A DNA stretch of 64,000 bases from Microbulbifer halophilus. Its GTDB lineage: Bacteria; Pseudomonadota; Gammaproteobacteria; Pseudomonadales; Cellvibrionaceae. The notes under the pieces are model-generated. The model was given only the letters and a program-made list of their open reading frames with translations. It searched no databases and was not told the origin of the DNA. Both the position numbers and the translations under genes were made by a program. Every line of letters begins with the position of its first letter. Positions within the stretch are counted from its first letter, which is position 1. Below are positions 8,987-18,348 of this stretch, piece by piece. The stretch is from positions 178,816-242,815 of the forward strand of contig NZ_JAPIVK010000001.1 of the NCBI RefSeq assembly GCF_026183675.1. The letters run 5' to 3'.

Positions 8987-10201
8987 TCAGCCCGCCTGGC
9001 GGCTCCCGCTGGCAACGAAGCGCTCGATGCGGTCCAGCGCGCGGGCGAGTTCGCCCTCCTCCGCCGCCAGGGTCAGGCGCACGTGGTTTCTGGCGCTGGG
9101 GCCGAAGGGCGCGCCCGGCAGCACCGACACGCGCTCGGCGTCCAGCAGCGCCTCGGCGAAGGCTTCGCCGCAGTTTCCATCTTTCGAGTGGGCCACCGCA
9201 GACACATCCACCATCACGAACATACCCGCATCCGGGGAGGTGCAATTGAGACCGGGGATATTGTTGATGCGCTCGACGATCAGGTCGCGACGCTTCTGGT
9301 AGGCGGAGCGCATCTCCTCGACAAAATAGGTGTCGAATTCCAGCGCAAAGGCGGCGGCCTCCTGGATAAACTGCGGGCAACCGAAGATGGTGGCGCCGGC
9401 AAACTTTGCCAGCCGCTCCACCAGCGGCCCCTGGGCCACGGCCCAGCCCAGGCGCCAGCCGCTCATGGCGTGGGATTTGGACAGGCCGTCGATCACCACC
9501 ACATTGTCCAGGTGTTCCGCGGCACTGCGCAGGGAAGTGTGGCGGCGGGCGAAAGTGATCATCGAGTACATCTCGTCGCAGATCAGCCAGATACCGCGCT
9601 CGCGGCAGTAGGCGGCCAGCTCGCGCAACTGCTCCGGGGTGGCCATGGCGCCGGTGGGATTGACCGGGGTGTTGACCATCACCGCGCGGGTGTCTTCGCC
9701 GATGGCGGCCTTGATGTCGTCGACGTCGAAGGCGAAATCGTTGTCCGCCGGGCAGGCGACCTTCTTCATGTTCAGGCGCAGTGCATCGCAGATGGGCACA
9801 TAGCCGATATACATGGGCTCCGGGATCAGCAGTTCCTCGCCGGGGTTCAGCAGGCAGGCGAGCACCGCGTAGATGGCGTTGGTGCCGCCGGGGAACACCA
9901 CCACGTCGTCGGCGCTGCAGGGGTGCGGCGAGACCTTGCTCTCGATATCGGCGATGGCGCGGCGCAGTACCGGTTCGCCGGCATCCGGGGAGTAGTGGGT
10001 ACGCCCCACGCCGAGGCGCGCGCGGGTGTAATCGAGAATCGGTTCCGGGGTGTCGAAGTTGGGGTCACCGACACAGAGGAAAATCACATCCTCGCCCTTG
10101 TCGGCCAGCTCGTGGGCGCGATCGCTGACGGCCCAGACATTGGCATCGTCCTTGTTCAGGGCTTCACTCAGTTCGCTGAATCGGGGGTTGTACTGCGTCA
10201 C
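8987..10201 (-). CDS. Class I/II aminotransferase, AruH-like
   Basis: A 404-residue fold-type I PLP aminotransferase. Landmarks: VGDPNFDTPEPI near the start, YSPDAGEPVLRRAIA, the NTPVNPTGA motif (cofactor Asn), CDEMYS (PLP-pyridine Asp) and the Schiff-base lysine in IDGLSKSHAMSGWRLGW. The SKSHAM(S/T)GWR and GMFVMVDV segments recall arginine:pyruvate transaminase AruH of Pseudomonas, so an amino-acid:pyruvate activity is likely, but the donor is not provable here. The start is a GTG at 10201 with no clear ribosome-binding site. An Lrp/AsnC gene follows on the same strand. Confidence 0.8.
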   Translation of the reverse strand: MTQYNPRFSELSEALNKDDANVWAVSDRAHELADKGEDVIFLCVGDPNFDTPEPILDYTRARLGVGRTHYSPDAGEPVLRRAIADIESKVSPHPCSADDVVVFPGGTNAIYAVLACLLNPGEELLIPEPMYIGYVPICDALRLNMKKVACPADNDFAFDVDDIKAAIGEDTRAVMVNTPVNPTGAMATPEQLRELAAYCRERGIWLICDEMYSMITFARRHTSLRSAAEHLDNVVVIDGLSKSHAMSGWRLGWAVAQGPLVERLAKFAGATIFGCPQFIQEAAAFALEFDTYFVEEMRSAYQKRRDLIVERINNIPGLNCTSPDAGMFVMVDVSAVAHSKDGNCGEAFAEALLDAERVSVLPGAPFGPSARNHVRLTLAAEEGELARALDRIERFVASGSRQAG

Positions 10202-10330
10202 GGTCTTTTACTGCTCGGGTTGTCTTCGATCCCCCTACGGTAACAACCGGGCGGGTAATCGTTGCCGCGATCGGGGCGGTGTTTTCGCATTCGGGGGGCT
10301 TTTAAGAGGGGATTGCCGCAGAAAATTCGG

Positions 10331-10412
10331 CGGCCGTTCGGCCCCCTCTCCCCCGGCCCCTCTCCCGGCGGGAGAGGGGAGCGCCGTAGGGTACGCAGTG
10401 CGCACTGCCCGG
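10331..10412. repeat. REP-like hairpin cluster
   Basis: Contains the CCTCTCCCGGCGGGAGAGG hairpin (near 10360-10378) followed by a GTAGGGTACGCAGTGCGCAC unit. Both belong to families seen again in this window (12700-13310, 17096, 22900, 45640, 58943). It lies between the aminotransferase start and the autotransporter stop and may terminate the latter. Confidence 0.55.
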
Positions 10413-10424
10413 GTCCCGACAGAA

Positions 10425-12599
10425 TCAAAACCGGTAATTCAGGTTCAGCCCGCCGACGGTGTCGTCCGCCCCCACCTGGATATTGCCGCTCACCTGGAAC
10501 TTGTCGGTCAGGTTCAGGCCCACCAGGGCGCCGGCACCGTTCTGGAAGAAGCCGGCGTTGCGGCTGTCGTAGGCGGCCATCCGGGCGCTGTTGCCGCGGA
10601 TGGATTTGAGGCCGATCCCCACGGTGTCCGTTTCGTCGCCGTCGTTGGCCTCGAACCAGACCTCGCCGAACCAGCGCCACTCGGCATTCTCCGGCGCGTT
10701 GTAGAAGAAGCCGGCGCGGTAGCGCCAGTACTCGCGGCTCTGGTGGTGCACCCGCAGGCCGATGGGGTCCAGGTTCCTGCCATTGCTGCCGACGTAGGTC
10801 AGGTCCCCGTGGGTATCCTCGCGGAAACCGGACGCGGAGACATCGGTCCAGGCCGCCGACACGAACGGGCCCAGCTGGCAGGGCAGCGCGGGCGCCGTAT
10901 CGTAACCGGCGCGGGCAAAGAGACTCACGGCCTCGCCGTCGGTATCCCCGGTGATTCGGCGCGAGAAGTGGGGCCCCAGTTGAATGCGGCGGTCCACCTC
11001 GTAGTAGTCGATATCGGAATAGGTGACACCGCCGTCGACGAAGAAGCGCTCGTTGTCCCAGCGCGCCAAACCGCTCAGGTTCCAGCTGTCCGCCTGCAGC
11101 CACAGGTCCTCCGGCTGGTATTCGGAGCCCGCATAGGAAAGCGCCAGCGCCCATTCGAAATCATCGGTGGCGGCGAAGCTGAAGCCGAAGAAACCATCCC
11201 AACTGTCGCCCCGCTCGCCGGGGGCCGGGCCCTGTCCCAGGTCGTTGCGGGACCAGGCGGCACCGAAAAATACCGTGGTGGTCGGGTCGCGGAAGCGCTG
11301 CGCCACCAGGTGGTGATCGATGTTCGACTGGTGACTGCGGGTGTTCTCATAGCCGAGATCCGGCAGTATCGCGAAGCCCACCGGTGCCGCGAGCACGGAA
11401 TAGTAGTAGTCGCCCAGCAGTTCCCCGGCGGCCAGGGTCGGGTGGACACCGTCGTTGAAAAACAACTGATCGGAGTCCGGGGCGCTGCCGCTCTCGCTGT
11501 AGACCGGATCCGGGTTGGCACACTCGCCGGCGGCGTAGCAGGTGGCGGCCTGGTCGATATCGGCAAAGCCGAACAGGCCCGGGCGGTCCAGCGCCAGGGC
11601 GCCCAGGCCCTCGGTATCGAGGATCAGCACATTGCCGACGCGATTCAGCTGGCGGCGCAGGGATTCGTTGAACAGGGTCGTGCCGGTATTGCCGGCGCTG
11701 ACCGCGGCCGGCCCCAGATCGTTCATCAGCGGCGTATTGCCCACCCGCGGCGCATTGGACACGGCAACGAAGCGCGCGCCCGCACTGCGCAGTGCCGCCG
11801 CGGCAGTGGCGAGAAATCCCGCCGAGCGCTCCATGCTCCCCGGCGAAACGGTGCCGGCCAGAACGCCGGCAATGATGTCGTTGCCACCGCCGTTCAGGTA
11901 GTAGAGCGAGTCGCGGTCGACCCGGTTCTGCGTCAGATAGCCCTGCCCGGTGGCGAAAGGCACGCCGGTCAAGGTAATACTGTTGCCCGGATCATCCACC
12001 AGCGCCTGCAGCGCCGCCGGATCGTCAAATGCGGCGGTCGCCAGCGCCACGTCCGCCGGTGACGGGTAGGGGCTCTCGCCGGCGGAGGGGTCGCAGACGC
12101 CGTCCGCGCCGCAGCGGCTGGAATCCGGCAGCACCGTGGTCAGGGTATTGTGGTCGGCAACGGTGGTGTTGGGGGCCAGCTCGCGAAAGCGCTGTGGCCC
12201 CACCACATCGAGCAGTACATCGGCGGCGCGGTTGCCGCCCACGGCCCAGTTGCTGCCGTTGGCCAGCACCGAGCCGGCAATCTGCTGCAGTTGCTGCTCG
12301 GCCGTGCCCGCCGCCGGCGCACAGGGAATGGCGCCGCCACTGGCCGGGCCCAGGCCGGAACAGGAAGGCAGCAGGGGGGACACGCCGAAACTCTGCGCGG
12401 TGAATTCGATCGCCGGCTGCATCGGCAGGATGCCGTCGGGATCGCTGCTGGTGAAAATGCCGGCATTGCCGCCGTCCGACAGGCTGTCACCGAAGACGAC
12501 GATATTGTCGTAGAGATCCGGGGTGAAGTTGTCGGCCTGTGCGCTGGATACGGCGGCGAGAGCCACTGCCGCGGCGATGGATCTGACGGGAAACCCCAT
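10425..12599 (-). CDS. GDSL-type esterase autotransporter
   Basis: A 724-residue protein from the ATG at 12599, chosen because AAAGGAG lies directly upstream and a signal peptide follows (MGFPVRSIAAAVALAAVSSAQA). The passenger is a GDSL/SGNH esterase: VVFGDSLSD with nucleophile Ser39, NGGGNDI (block III) and FFNDGVHPT (block V, Asp/His). The last ~270 residues alternate polar and aromatic positions and end in a terminal phenylalanine (LNLNYRF), as expected for a beta-barrel of the AT-1 type. It should be anchored in the outer membrane with the esterase outside, like EstA. Related enzymes hydrolyse lipids or short esters. Confidence 0.88.
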   Translation of the reverse strand: MGFPVRSIAAAVALAAVSSAQADNFTPDLYDNIVVFGDSLSDGGNAGIFTSSDPDGILPMQPAIEFTAQSFGVSPLLPSCSGLGPASGGAIPCAPAAGTAEQQLQQIAGSVLANGSNWAVGGNRAADVLLDVVGPQRFRELAPNTTVADHNTLTTVLPDSSRCGADGVCDPSAGESPYPSPADVALATAAFDDPAALQALVDDPGNSITLTGVPFATGQGYLTQNRVDRDSLYYLNGGGNDIIAGVLAGTVSPGSMERSAGFLATAAAALRSAGARFVAVSNAPRVGNTPLMNDLGPAAVSAGNTGTTLFNESLRRQLNRVGNVLILDTEGLGALALDRPGLFGFADIDQAATCYAAGECANPDPVYSESGSAPDSDQLFFNDGVHPTLAAGELLGDYYYSVLAAPVGFAILPDLGYENTRSHQSNIDHHLVAQRFRDPTTTVFFGAAWSRNDLGQGPAPGERGDSWDGFFGFSFAATDDFEWALALSYAGSEYQPEDLWLQADSWNLSGLARWDNERFFVDGGVTYSDIDYYEVDRRIQLGPHFSRRITGDTDGEAVSLFARAGYDTAPALPCQLGPFVSAAWTDVSASGFREDTHGDLTYVGSNGRNLDPIGLRVHHQSREYWRYRAGFFYNAPENAEWRWFGEVWFEANDGDETDTVGIGLKSIRGNSARMAAYDSRNAGFFQNGAGALVGLNLTDKFQVSGNIQVGADDTVGGLNLNYRF

Positions 12600-13340
12600 G
12601 GCGCACTCCTTTGCGTCGTTTGCGATGGGGCAAGTATAGACATGCCTGCGGCACAGGCCCGCAGCCTGGATCACAGCGCCGGAAACCGAGGTCAAGCTCC
12701 CCTCTCCTCGACCGGTGAGGGGACTGGCATGGGGCCCGGGAGGGCTCGGTGGGTTAATTTGCCTCAAGCGCTTCCGACATGGCTCCCCTCTCCCTAACCC
12801 TCTCCCGGCGGGAGAGGGGATTGGTATGGGGCCCGGGAGGGCTCGGTGGGCTGATTTGCCCCCGGCGTTTCCGACATGGCTCCCCTCTCCCTAACCCTCT
12901 CCCGGCGGGAGAGGGGATTGGTATGGGGCCCGGGAGGGCTCGGTGGGCTGATTTGCCCCCGGCGTTTCCGACATGGCTCCCCTCACCCTAACCCTCACCC
13001 CGCGGGAGAGCGGACTGGTATCGGGCGTGGGAGAGCTCGGTGGGCTGATTTGCCCCCGGCGTTTCCGACCTGGCTCCCCTCTCCCTACCCCTCGCCCGGC
13101 GGGAGAGGGGATTGGGATGGGGCCCGGGAGGGCTCGGTGGGCTGAGTTGCCCCCGGCGTTTCCGACATGGCTCCCCTCACCCTAACCCTCACCCCGCGGG
13201 AGAGCGGACTGGTATCGGGCGTGGGAGAGCTCGGTGGGCTGATTTGCCCCCGGCGTTTCCGACATGGCTCCCCTCTCCCTCCGGGAGAGGGGCCGGGGGA
13301 GAGGGGAGCGGATGCGCCCGGGAAGTTCGCTCACCCCACC
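12600..13340. other. Intergenic region filled by tandem repeats
   Basis: About 740 bp without a gene between the autotransporter start and the DUF523 stop. Almost all of it from 12696 on is the 97-bp tandem repeat; the part 12600-12695 should carry the autotransporter promoter. Open frames crossing it only translate the repeat. Confidence 0.7.
12696..13315. repeat. 97-bp tandem repeat array carrying hairpins
   Basis: Copies begin with GCTCCCCTC at 12782, 12879, 12976, 13073 and 13170, each exactly 97 bp apart; a degenerate 86-bp copy leads at 12696 and a partial one ends the array at 13267. Each unit holds a CTCTCCCGGCGGGAGAG-type hairpin (some diverged to CTCACCCCGCGGGAGAG) and a TGCCCCCGGCGTTTCCGACATG junction. 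The 12976 and 13170 copies share the same variants, suggesting duplication of a two-unit block. A single related unit lies upstream of metG (about 22884-22960). Confidence 0.85.
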
Positions 13341-13868
13341 CTACTCCCACTTTTGCGCCCGGTAGGCCCGCACCCGGGCAAGGAACTCCTCGCGCCGGGG
13401 CCGCTCCTCCAGTTGCCAGGCCTCCTCCACCGGCAGCGCCGGAAACAGCTCGCGCAGCCGCTCGGCGAACAAGCCGGCGCCGTGGGCCTGCGCTTGCGGG
13501 TCGCCGGGCCGGTAGCGCGGCGTCGAGTGCAGCCCGCAACTGGGGGATTTCTGCATAAAGATGAATCCCCCCAACCGCGCCACCTGCGGCGCCACCCGCT
13601 CGGCGTATTCCCGCAGTTGCCGGGTCACATCCAGGTGCGGATCCCCGACACCCTGTGCGCGCGGCCCGCCGTCGCTCGCTACCAGGTGGATCGGCGGCCT
13701 GGGCACCCCCATACCGATGGCCACTTCCGGGCAGAAGGGCAGATAGTCGAAGTATTTCGACAGGGCTTCGGTACAGACCCGGCTGAGCTTGTGGCCACCG
13801 TTGTAGCGCACCGGCGCGCCCAGCAGGCACTGGCTGATGCCGACGGGAATTTTGCGGGGAGATAGCAT
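13341..13868 (-). CDS. DUF523 family protein
   Basis: A 175-residue protein opening with IPVGISQCLLGAPVRYNGGHKLS and containing CPEVAIGMGVPRPPIHL and FIFMQKSPSCGL, the hallmark motifs of DUF523 (the N-terminal half of YbgA/YbbK-like proteins). The conserved cysteines could bind metal or a cluster. The DUF1722 half found in longer homologues is absent. I chose the ATG at 13868 rather than an upstream TTG. Function unknown. It is divergent from ydiJ. Confidence 0.82.
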   Translation of the reverse strand: MLSPRKIPVGISQCLLGAPVRYNGGHKLSRVCTEALSKYFDYLPFCPEVAIGMGVPRPPIHLVASDGGPRAQGVGDPHLDVTRQLREYAERVAPQVARLGGFIFMQKSPSCGLHSTPRYRPGDPQAQAHGAGLFAERLRELFPALPVEEAWQLEERPRREEFLARVRAYRAQKWE

Positions 13869-13977
13869 GGTGTGATCACACTGCAAGATTGTTGCATCGC
13901 CTGTATACCGGCCACAGAATGTTTCATCAACCCCACGGGATAGCAGTGACTTCTCTGCGAAGTCCTCGCCACACCGG

Positions 13978-13983
13978 TATAAT
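13978..13983 (+). promoter_or_regulatory. Consensus -10 box upstream of ydiJ
   Basis: A perfect TATAAT at 13978-13983, 43 bases before the ydiJ ATG. No good -35 hexamer is visible at the ideal spacing, so this is tentative. Confidence 0.35.
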
Positions 13984-14025
13984 GATCGGCCTTTGTGGCA
14001 CCCGGTTAATAAGCACAGGCCCTAC

Positions 14026-17000
14026 ATGATCCCAGCACTGCGCGAAGTCGACGAAGTTCAGGCGCTCTACCTGCAGTATCTGCAGGCCCTCAAGGAAGCC
14101 GGTTTTCGCGGCGATCTCAGCCCCAGCTACGCCAGCCGCACGGTACTGGCCACGGACAACTCCATCTACCAGGTGCTGCCACAGGCGGTGGCCTACCCCC
14201 GCGATGCCCACGATCTGCAGTTGCTGGCGGAGCTGGCGGATCGGGAGGAGTTTCACAAAGTGGTGCTGTCGCCCCGCGGCGGTGGCACCGGCACCAACGG
14301 CCAGTCGCTGACCGACGGTATCGTCGTCGACATCTCCCGGCATATGAACCGAATCCTCGAGATCAACGCCGAGGAGCGCTGGGTGCGGGTACAGGCCGGT
14401 GTCGTCAAGGACCAGTTGAACGCGGCGCTGAAGCCCCACGGCCTGTTTTTCGCACCGGAACTCTCCACCAGCAACCGCGCCACCATCGGCGGCATGATCA
14501 ATACCGACGCCTCCGGCCAGGGCTCCTGCGTCTACGGCAAGACCCGCGACCACGTGCTGGAGCTGTCCACGGTATTGCTGGGCGGCGAGCTGTGGCAATC
14601 GGCCCCTGTGTCCGACGAGCGGCTGGGCGAGATCACTGCCCGCGAAAACCGCGCCGGCCGGGTGCACCGCATCTGCGACGAAATCGCCCGCGGCAAAGCG
14701 GAGCTGATCGAGCGGAAATTCCCCAAGCTGAACCGCTGCCTGACCGGCTACGACCTGGCCCACCTGCGCCAGGACGACCGCTTCGACCTGAACAGCGTGC
14801 TCTGCGGCTCCGAGGGCACCCTCGGCTTTATCGCCGAGGCGAAGCTGAATGTGCTGCCGATTCCCAAATATGCAGCGCTGGTGAACCTGAAGTACGACCA
14901 CTTCCAGGATGCCCTGCGCGACGCCGAGGACCTGATGAACGCCGGCCCCACCTCCATCGAAACCGTCGACAGCAAGGTGCTGGGCCTGGCGATGGAGGAT
15001 ATCGTCTGGCACAGCGTCAGCGAGTTTTTCCCGAGCGACGAGCGCCCGGTCAAGGGCATCAACCTGGTGGAGTACACCGCCGAGTCCGAGGAGGAACTGG
15101 AGCGGCTGCTGGCAAAATTCACCGGCCGTATCGACGCGGCCATCGGCCAGCCCGGCAAGAGCTTCGGCTACACCATCGCCCGCGGCCACGCCCAGGTGAA
15201 CCGCATCTGGGGTATGCGCAAGCGCGCCGTGGGGCTGCTGGGCAATGTGGAGGGAGAGAAGCGGCCCATCCCGTTTGTGGAGGACACCGCCGTGCCGCCG
15301 GAACACCTCGCGGACTTTATCGCCGAATTCCGCGCGGTGCTGGACGAAGCCGGGCTGGAATACGGCATGTTCGGCCACGTGGACGCCGGCGTACTGCACG
15401 TGCGCCCGGCCATCGACATGAAGGATCCCGGACAGGCGGCACAGATACGCCCGATCACCGACAGGGTGGTGGCGCTGACGCAGAAGTACCGCGGCCTGCT
15501 GTGGGGCGAGCACGGCAAGGGCGTGCGCTCCGAGTACGCGCCGGAATTCTTCGGCGAGCTCTACCCGGAACTGCAGAAGATCAAGGCCGCCTTCGACCCG
15601 CGCAACCAGCTCAATCCCGGCAAGATCGCCACCCCCAGCAAGATCTCCCCGCTGCTGAAGATCGACGCCGTGCCCACCCGCGGCGAGCGCGACCGGCAGA
15701 TCCCGGCGCAGGTCTGGGACGGCTACAGCGAGGGCGTGCACTGCAACGGCAACGGCGCCTGCTTCAACTGGAATCCGGACGACGCCATGTGCCCGTCCTA
15801 CAAGGCCACCCGCGAGCGCATCCACTCCCCCAAAGGCCGCGCCACGCTGATGAAGGAGTGGCTGCGGCTGCTGTCCGCGCGCGACGTGGACGCGGTGGCC
15901 AGCGCGCGCAAATTCCGCGAGCAGTCCTTCCTGGTGACCCTGCCCGGGCGCCTCAAGAACTCCCTGGCCAAGGCCCGCGGCGAATACGACTTCAACCACG
16001 AGGTCAACGAGGCCATGCAGGGCTGCCTGGGCTGCAAGTCCTGCGTCGGCCAGTGCCCGGTGAAGGTGGACGTGCCCGAGTTCCGCAGCAAGTTCCTCGA
16101 GCTCTACTACAGCCGCTACCTGCGGCCACTGAAGGACTATTTCATCGGCGGGCTGGAATTCGTCATGCCGCAGCTGTCCCGCTGGCCGCAACTGTACAAT
16201 TTCCCCCTGCGCCTGAAGCCGGTGCGCTGGCTGCTGGAACGGGGCCTGGGGCTGGCCGACAGCCCGCGGCTGTCGCGCAAGACCCTGGCCGCCACCATGG
16301 ACGAACTGGGCGTGCCCTACGCCAGCCGCGCCTGCCTGGAAGCGATGGGCCCCGAGCAACGGGGCCGCGCCGTGATCCTGGTGCAGGATGCCTTCACCAG
16401 CTACTTCGATGCCGAAGTGGTGGGCGACGCGCTGCGGCTGCTGAAGAAGCTCGACTTCCACCCGCTGGTGGCGCCTTTCAAGGCCAATGGCAAGCCCCTG
16501 CACGTACACGGCTTCCTGCGCCAGTTCGAGCGGGTGGCGGGAACCAACAGCGCCATGCTGAACGACCTGGCGGCCAGCGGTGTACCACTGGTGGGCGTGG
16601 ACCCGTCCATGACCCTGACCTACCGCGCCGAATACCGGAAACTGCTGGGCGACAGGGCACCGCGGGTACAACTGCTGCAGGAATGGCTGGCGGGCCAGCG
16701 GGACCACCTGCAACAGCAGCGCAGCCGCCTGGAACCCGCCAGCTTCCGCCTGCTACCCCACTGCAGCGAACAGACCAACGCCGCCGCCTCGCTGAAAGAC
16801 TGGCGCGACATATTCGATGCCCTGGGGCTGGAACTGCACAGCGAGAGCCTCGGCTGCTGCGGCATGGCCGGCACCTACGGCCACGAGACCGCCCACCGGG
16901 AGACCTCGCGGGTGGTGTTCCAGCAATCCTGGGCGCCGCACCTGACCGGCGACACCGCCGACCTGCTCGCCAGCGGCTACTCCTGCCGCTGCCAGTCCCG

Positions 17001-17070
17001 GCGTTTCGCGGGTGTGACCCTGCGCCACCCGTTGCAGGGAGTGCTGGCACAACTGCGGGTTGGGGGGTGA
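14026..17070 (+). CDS. ydiJ: YdiJ-type FAD-linked oxidase with Fe-S domain
   Basis: A 1014-residue fusion enzyme, close to the ~1018 of E. coli YdiJ. The ATG at 14026 gives the typical MIP.. opening and SPSYASRTVLATDNSIYQVLPQAV. Residues ~50-500 form an FAD-binding PCMH oxidase domain (SPRGGGTGTNGQSL, STSNRATIGGMINTDASG, GHVDAGVLHVRP), followed by a 4Fe-4S domain (CNGNGACFNW...CPS and CLGCKSCVGQCPVKVD) and C-terminal CCG-type segments (LGCCGMAGTYG). It is an inner-membrane-associated D-2-hydroxyacid dehydrogenase (D-2-hydroxyglutarate activity in E. coli) passing electrons to the respiratory chain. Single gene. Confidence 0.92.
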   Translation: MIPALREVDEVQALYLQYLQALKEAGFRGDLSPSYASRTVLATDNSIYQVLPQAVAYPRDAHDLQLLAELADREEFHKVVLSPRGGGTGTNGQSLTDGIVVDISRHMNRILEINAEERWVRVQAGVVKDQLNAALKPHGLFFAPELSTSNRATIGGMINTDASGQGSCVYGKTRDHVLELSTVLLGGELWQSAPVSDERLGEITARENRAGRVHRICDEIARGKAELIERKFPKLNRCLTGYDLAHLRQDDRFDLNSVLCGSEGTLGFIAEAKLNVLPIPKYAALVNLKYDHFQDALRDAEDLMNAGPTSIETVDSKVLGLAMEDIVWHSVSEFFPSDERPVKGINLVEYTAESEEELERLLAKFTGRIDAAIGQPGKSFGYTIARGHAQVNRIWGMRKRAVGLLGNVEGEKRPIPFVEDTAVPPEHLADFIAEFRAVLDEAGLEYGMFGHVDAGVLHVRPAIDMKDPGQAAQIRPITDRVVALTQKYRGLLWGEHGKGVRSEYAPEFFGELYPELQKIKAAFDPRNQLNPGKIATPSKISPLLKIDAVPTRGERDRQIPAQVWDGYSEGVHCNGNGACFNWNPDDAMCPSYKATRERIHSPKGRATLMKEWLRLLSARDVDAVASARKFREQSFLVTLPGRLKNSLAKARGEYDFNHEVNEAMQGCLGCKSCVGQCPVKVDVPEFRSKFLELYYSRYLRPLKDYFIGGLEFVMPQLSRWPQLYNFPLRLKPVRWLLERGLGLADSPRLSRKTLAATMDELGVPYASRACLEAMGPEQRGRAVILVQDAFTSYFDAEVVGDALRLLKKLDFHPLVAPFKANGKPLHVHGFLRQFERVAGTNSAMLNDLAASGVPLVGVDPSMTLTYRAEYRKLLGDRAPRVQLLQEWLAGQRDHLQQQRSRLEPASFRLLPHCSEQTNAAASLKDWRDIFDALGLELHSESLGCCGMAGTYGHETAHRETSRVVFQQSWAPHLTGDTADLLASGYSCRCQSRRFAGVTLRHPLQGVLAQLRVGG

Positions 17071-17095
17071 TACTGGGGGGGACTCGGTACTCTCA

Positions 17096-17123
17096 GTAGG
17101 GTGCGCCGTGCGCACCGCCCGCT
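17096..17123. repeat. GTAGGGTGCG / TGCGCACCG repeat
   Basis: Short imperfect palindrome (GGTGCGCCGTGCGCACC core) directly after ydiJ. Copies of the family occur at about 10385, 25178, 58943 and 59010. Confidence 0.5.
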
Positions 17124-17150
17124 CGCACCGTCACAACACAGGAAGGGCCG

Positions 17151-17843
17151 ATGTATACCACCCTGACCAGATTGCTGCTCTGCACGGCGCTCCTCGCGCC
17201 GGGCGCCGCATTGGCGGAGCCCGCGCAGCAGTTGGTGGCCGAGGCGGAGCAGCGGGCCCTGGAAGGGGATTTCGACAGCGCCCTGCCCCTGTACGAGAAG
17301 GCCATCGCCGCGCTGGATACGGAACCGCGGCGCCAACAGGCACTGCGCTATCGCTACGGCATGGTGCTGAACGCCCTCGGCGGGCGGGCGCGCCCGGAAC
17401 TCTACCCGCTGGCGCGGGCCCAGTTCGAGGCGGTGCTGGACTACCTGGACGGCGGCGCCGACCCGGAACAGGCCCCTTCCTTCGAGCACTCGCCCGCCCG
17501 GGTGCGCTCCGCACTGGCCCACACCTACCACCAACAGGCCGCCAGCGAGGGGGACACCGGCCGGCGGACACACCTGCTCCGCAACGCCTACCTGCTCTAC
17601 AGCGGCGCCGCACGCGGCCTGTCACAGCGGCAGGAGTGGCACAACCTGTCCATCACCTACTTCAACCTGGGCCAGGTGTGCGAATGGCAGGGCAACCTGG
17701 AAGAGGCCATCGAATGGCTGGAGAAAGCCGTGGAACTGGACGCGCGGCACGGTTTCGCCGACCTGGAGGAAGACCGCGCTTACCTGACCGCCCTCCGCGA
17801 GCAGGTGAATCCCCCGGCGAGCATCTCCGCAACCGCCCTCTGA
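17151..17843 (+). CDS. Secreted tetratricopeptide-repeat protein
   Basis: A 230-residue protein with a signal peptide (TRLLLCTALLAPGAALA, cut near residue 22). The rest is helical with TPR-like pairs, for example EAEQRALEGDFDSALPLYEKAIAAL and ITYFNLGQVCEWQGNLEEAIEWLEKAVEL. It is probably periplasmic and mediates protein contacts; no enzyme motif is visible. A GGAAGG site precedes the ATG. It follows ydiJ by about 80 bp but has a repeat in between, so co-transcription is uncertain. I do not recognise a named family. Confidence 0.65.
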   Translation: MYTTLTRLLLCTALLAPGAALAEPAQQLVAEAEQRALEGDFDSALPLYEKAIAALDTEPRRQQALRYRYGMVLNALGGRARPELYPLARAQFEAVLDYLDGGADPEQAPSFEHSPARVRSALAHTYHQQAASEGDTGRRTHLLRNAYLLYSGAARGLSQRQEWHNLSITYFNLGQVCEWQGNLEEAIEWLEKAVELDARHGFADLEEDRAYLTALREQVNPPASISATAL

Positions 17844-18348
17844 TCGCTGCCGATTTGCCGCTGCCCATCGCCATAAATCGCGACAGCCCCTCCGAATCGA
17901 CAGATTTTCCCGCAAAAGCCCCACCAGAACCCGGAAGTCACAAATAATTTAATCGCAAAATTTTGCTTCGGATGCCACCGATAGGAGCGTCATCCTGCAT
18001 AGAAATTAACCATCCCTTAGCATGACATCGCTATCGTCCAATGCCCGGGCAAAGCAATCAGATACTACGACTCTCCGATATTTTTGGTCATCAATTTAGA
18101 GAAACTTTATTTGTGGAAATTTTATTTCCTGCCACACCTCCAATTCCGGGAAATTTTGCCAGGCTTCCACAAAAACCCGTCAATCCGTACGGCTATTAGG
18201 CAGATAGACAGAACGTATTGATTTGCCATCACCAAACCGTAATATAGCGACTGTCGATCAAATATTGATCAGTTATTCCTAAAGTCATTTTAGGATTCCG
18301 CCTGTCTCCGTCGACAGGCGACTGTTTGAATCCTGGAGGTATCGGGAC
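17844..18348. other. AT-rich intergenic region / 5' leader
   Basis: About 505 bp with no gene, markedly more AT-rich than its surroundings. The last 100 bp hold three consecutive inverted repeats leading up to the ribosome-binding site of the 3D-domain gene (see 18256-18339). Confidence 0.6.
18256..18339 (+). promoter_or_regulatory. Structured 5' leader next to the ribosome-binding site
   Basis: Inverted repeats in order: GATCAA/TTGATC (18256-18270); CCTAAA/TTTAGG (18278-18294); AGGATTC (18292-18298) with GAATCCT (18328-18334) enclosing a perfect 8-bp stem CGCCTGTC/GACAGGCG (18299-18320). The 3' arm of the second element overlaps the 5' arm of the third, so the two cannot form together, and the third ends directly at the GGAGG at 18335-18339. 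This layout suits translational control. Confidence 0.5.

Noticed and set aside
12779..13865. Open frames crossing the 97-bp tandem repeats
   Set aside because: Their sequence is the repeat in shifting frames, with no start site or family similarity.
13927..16713. A 928-codon open frame opposite ydiJ
   Set aside because: It is the antisense shadow of a clear, full-length YdiJ in GC-rich DNA; its composition is dominated by His/Gln/Val with no domain.
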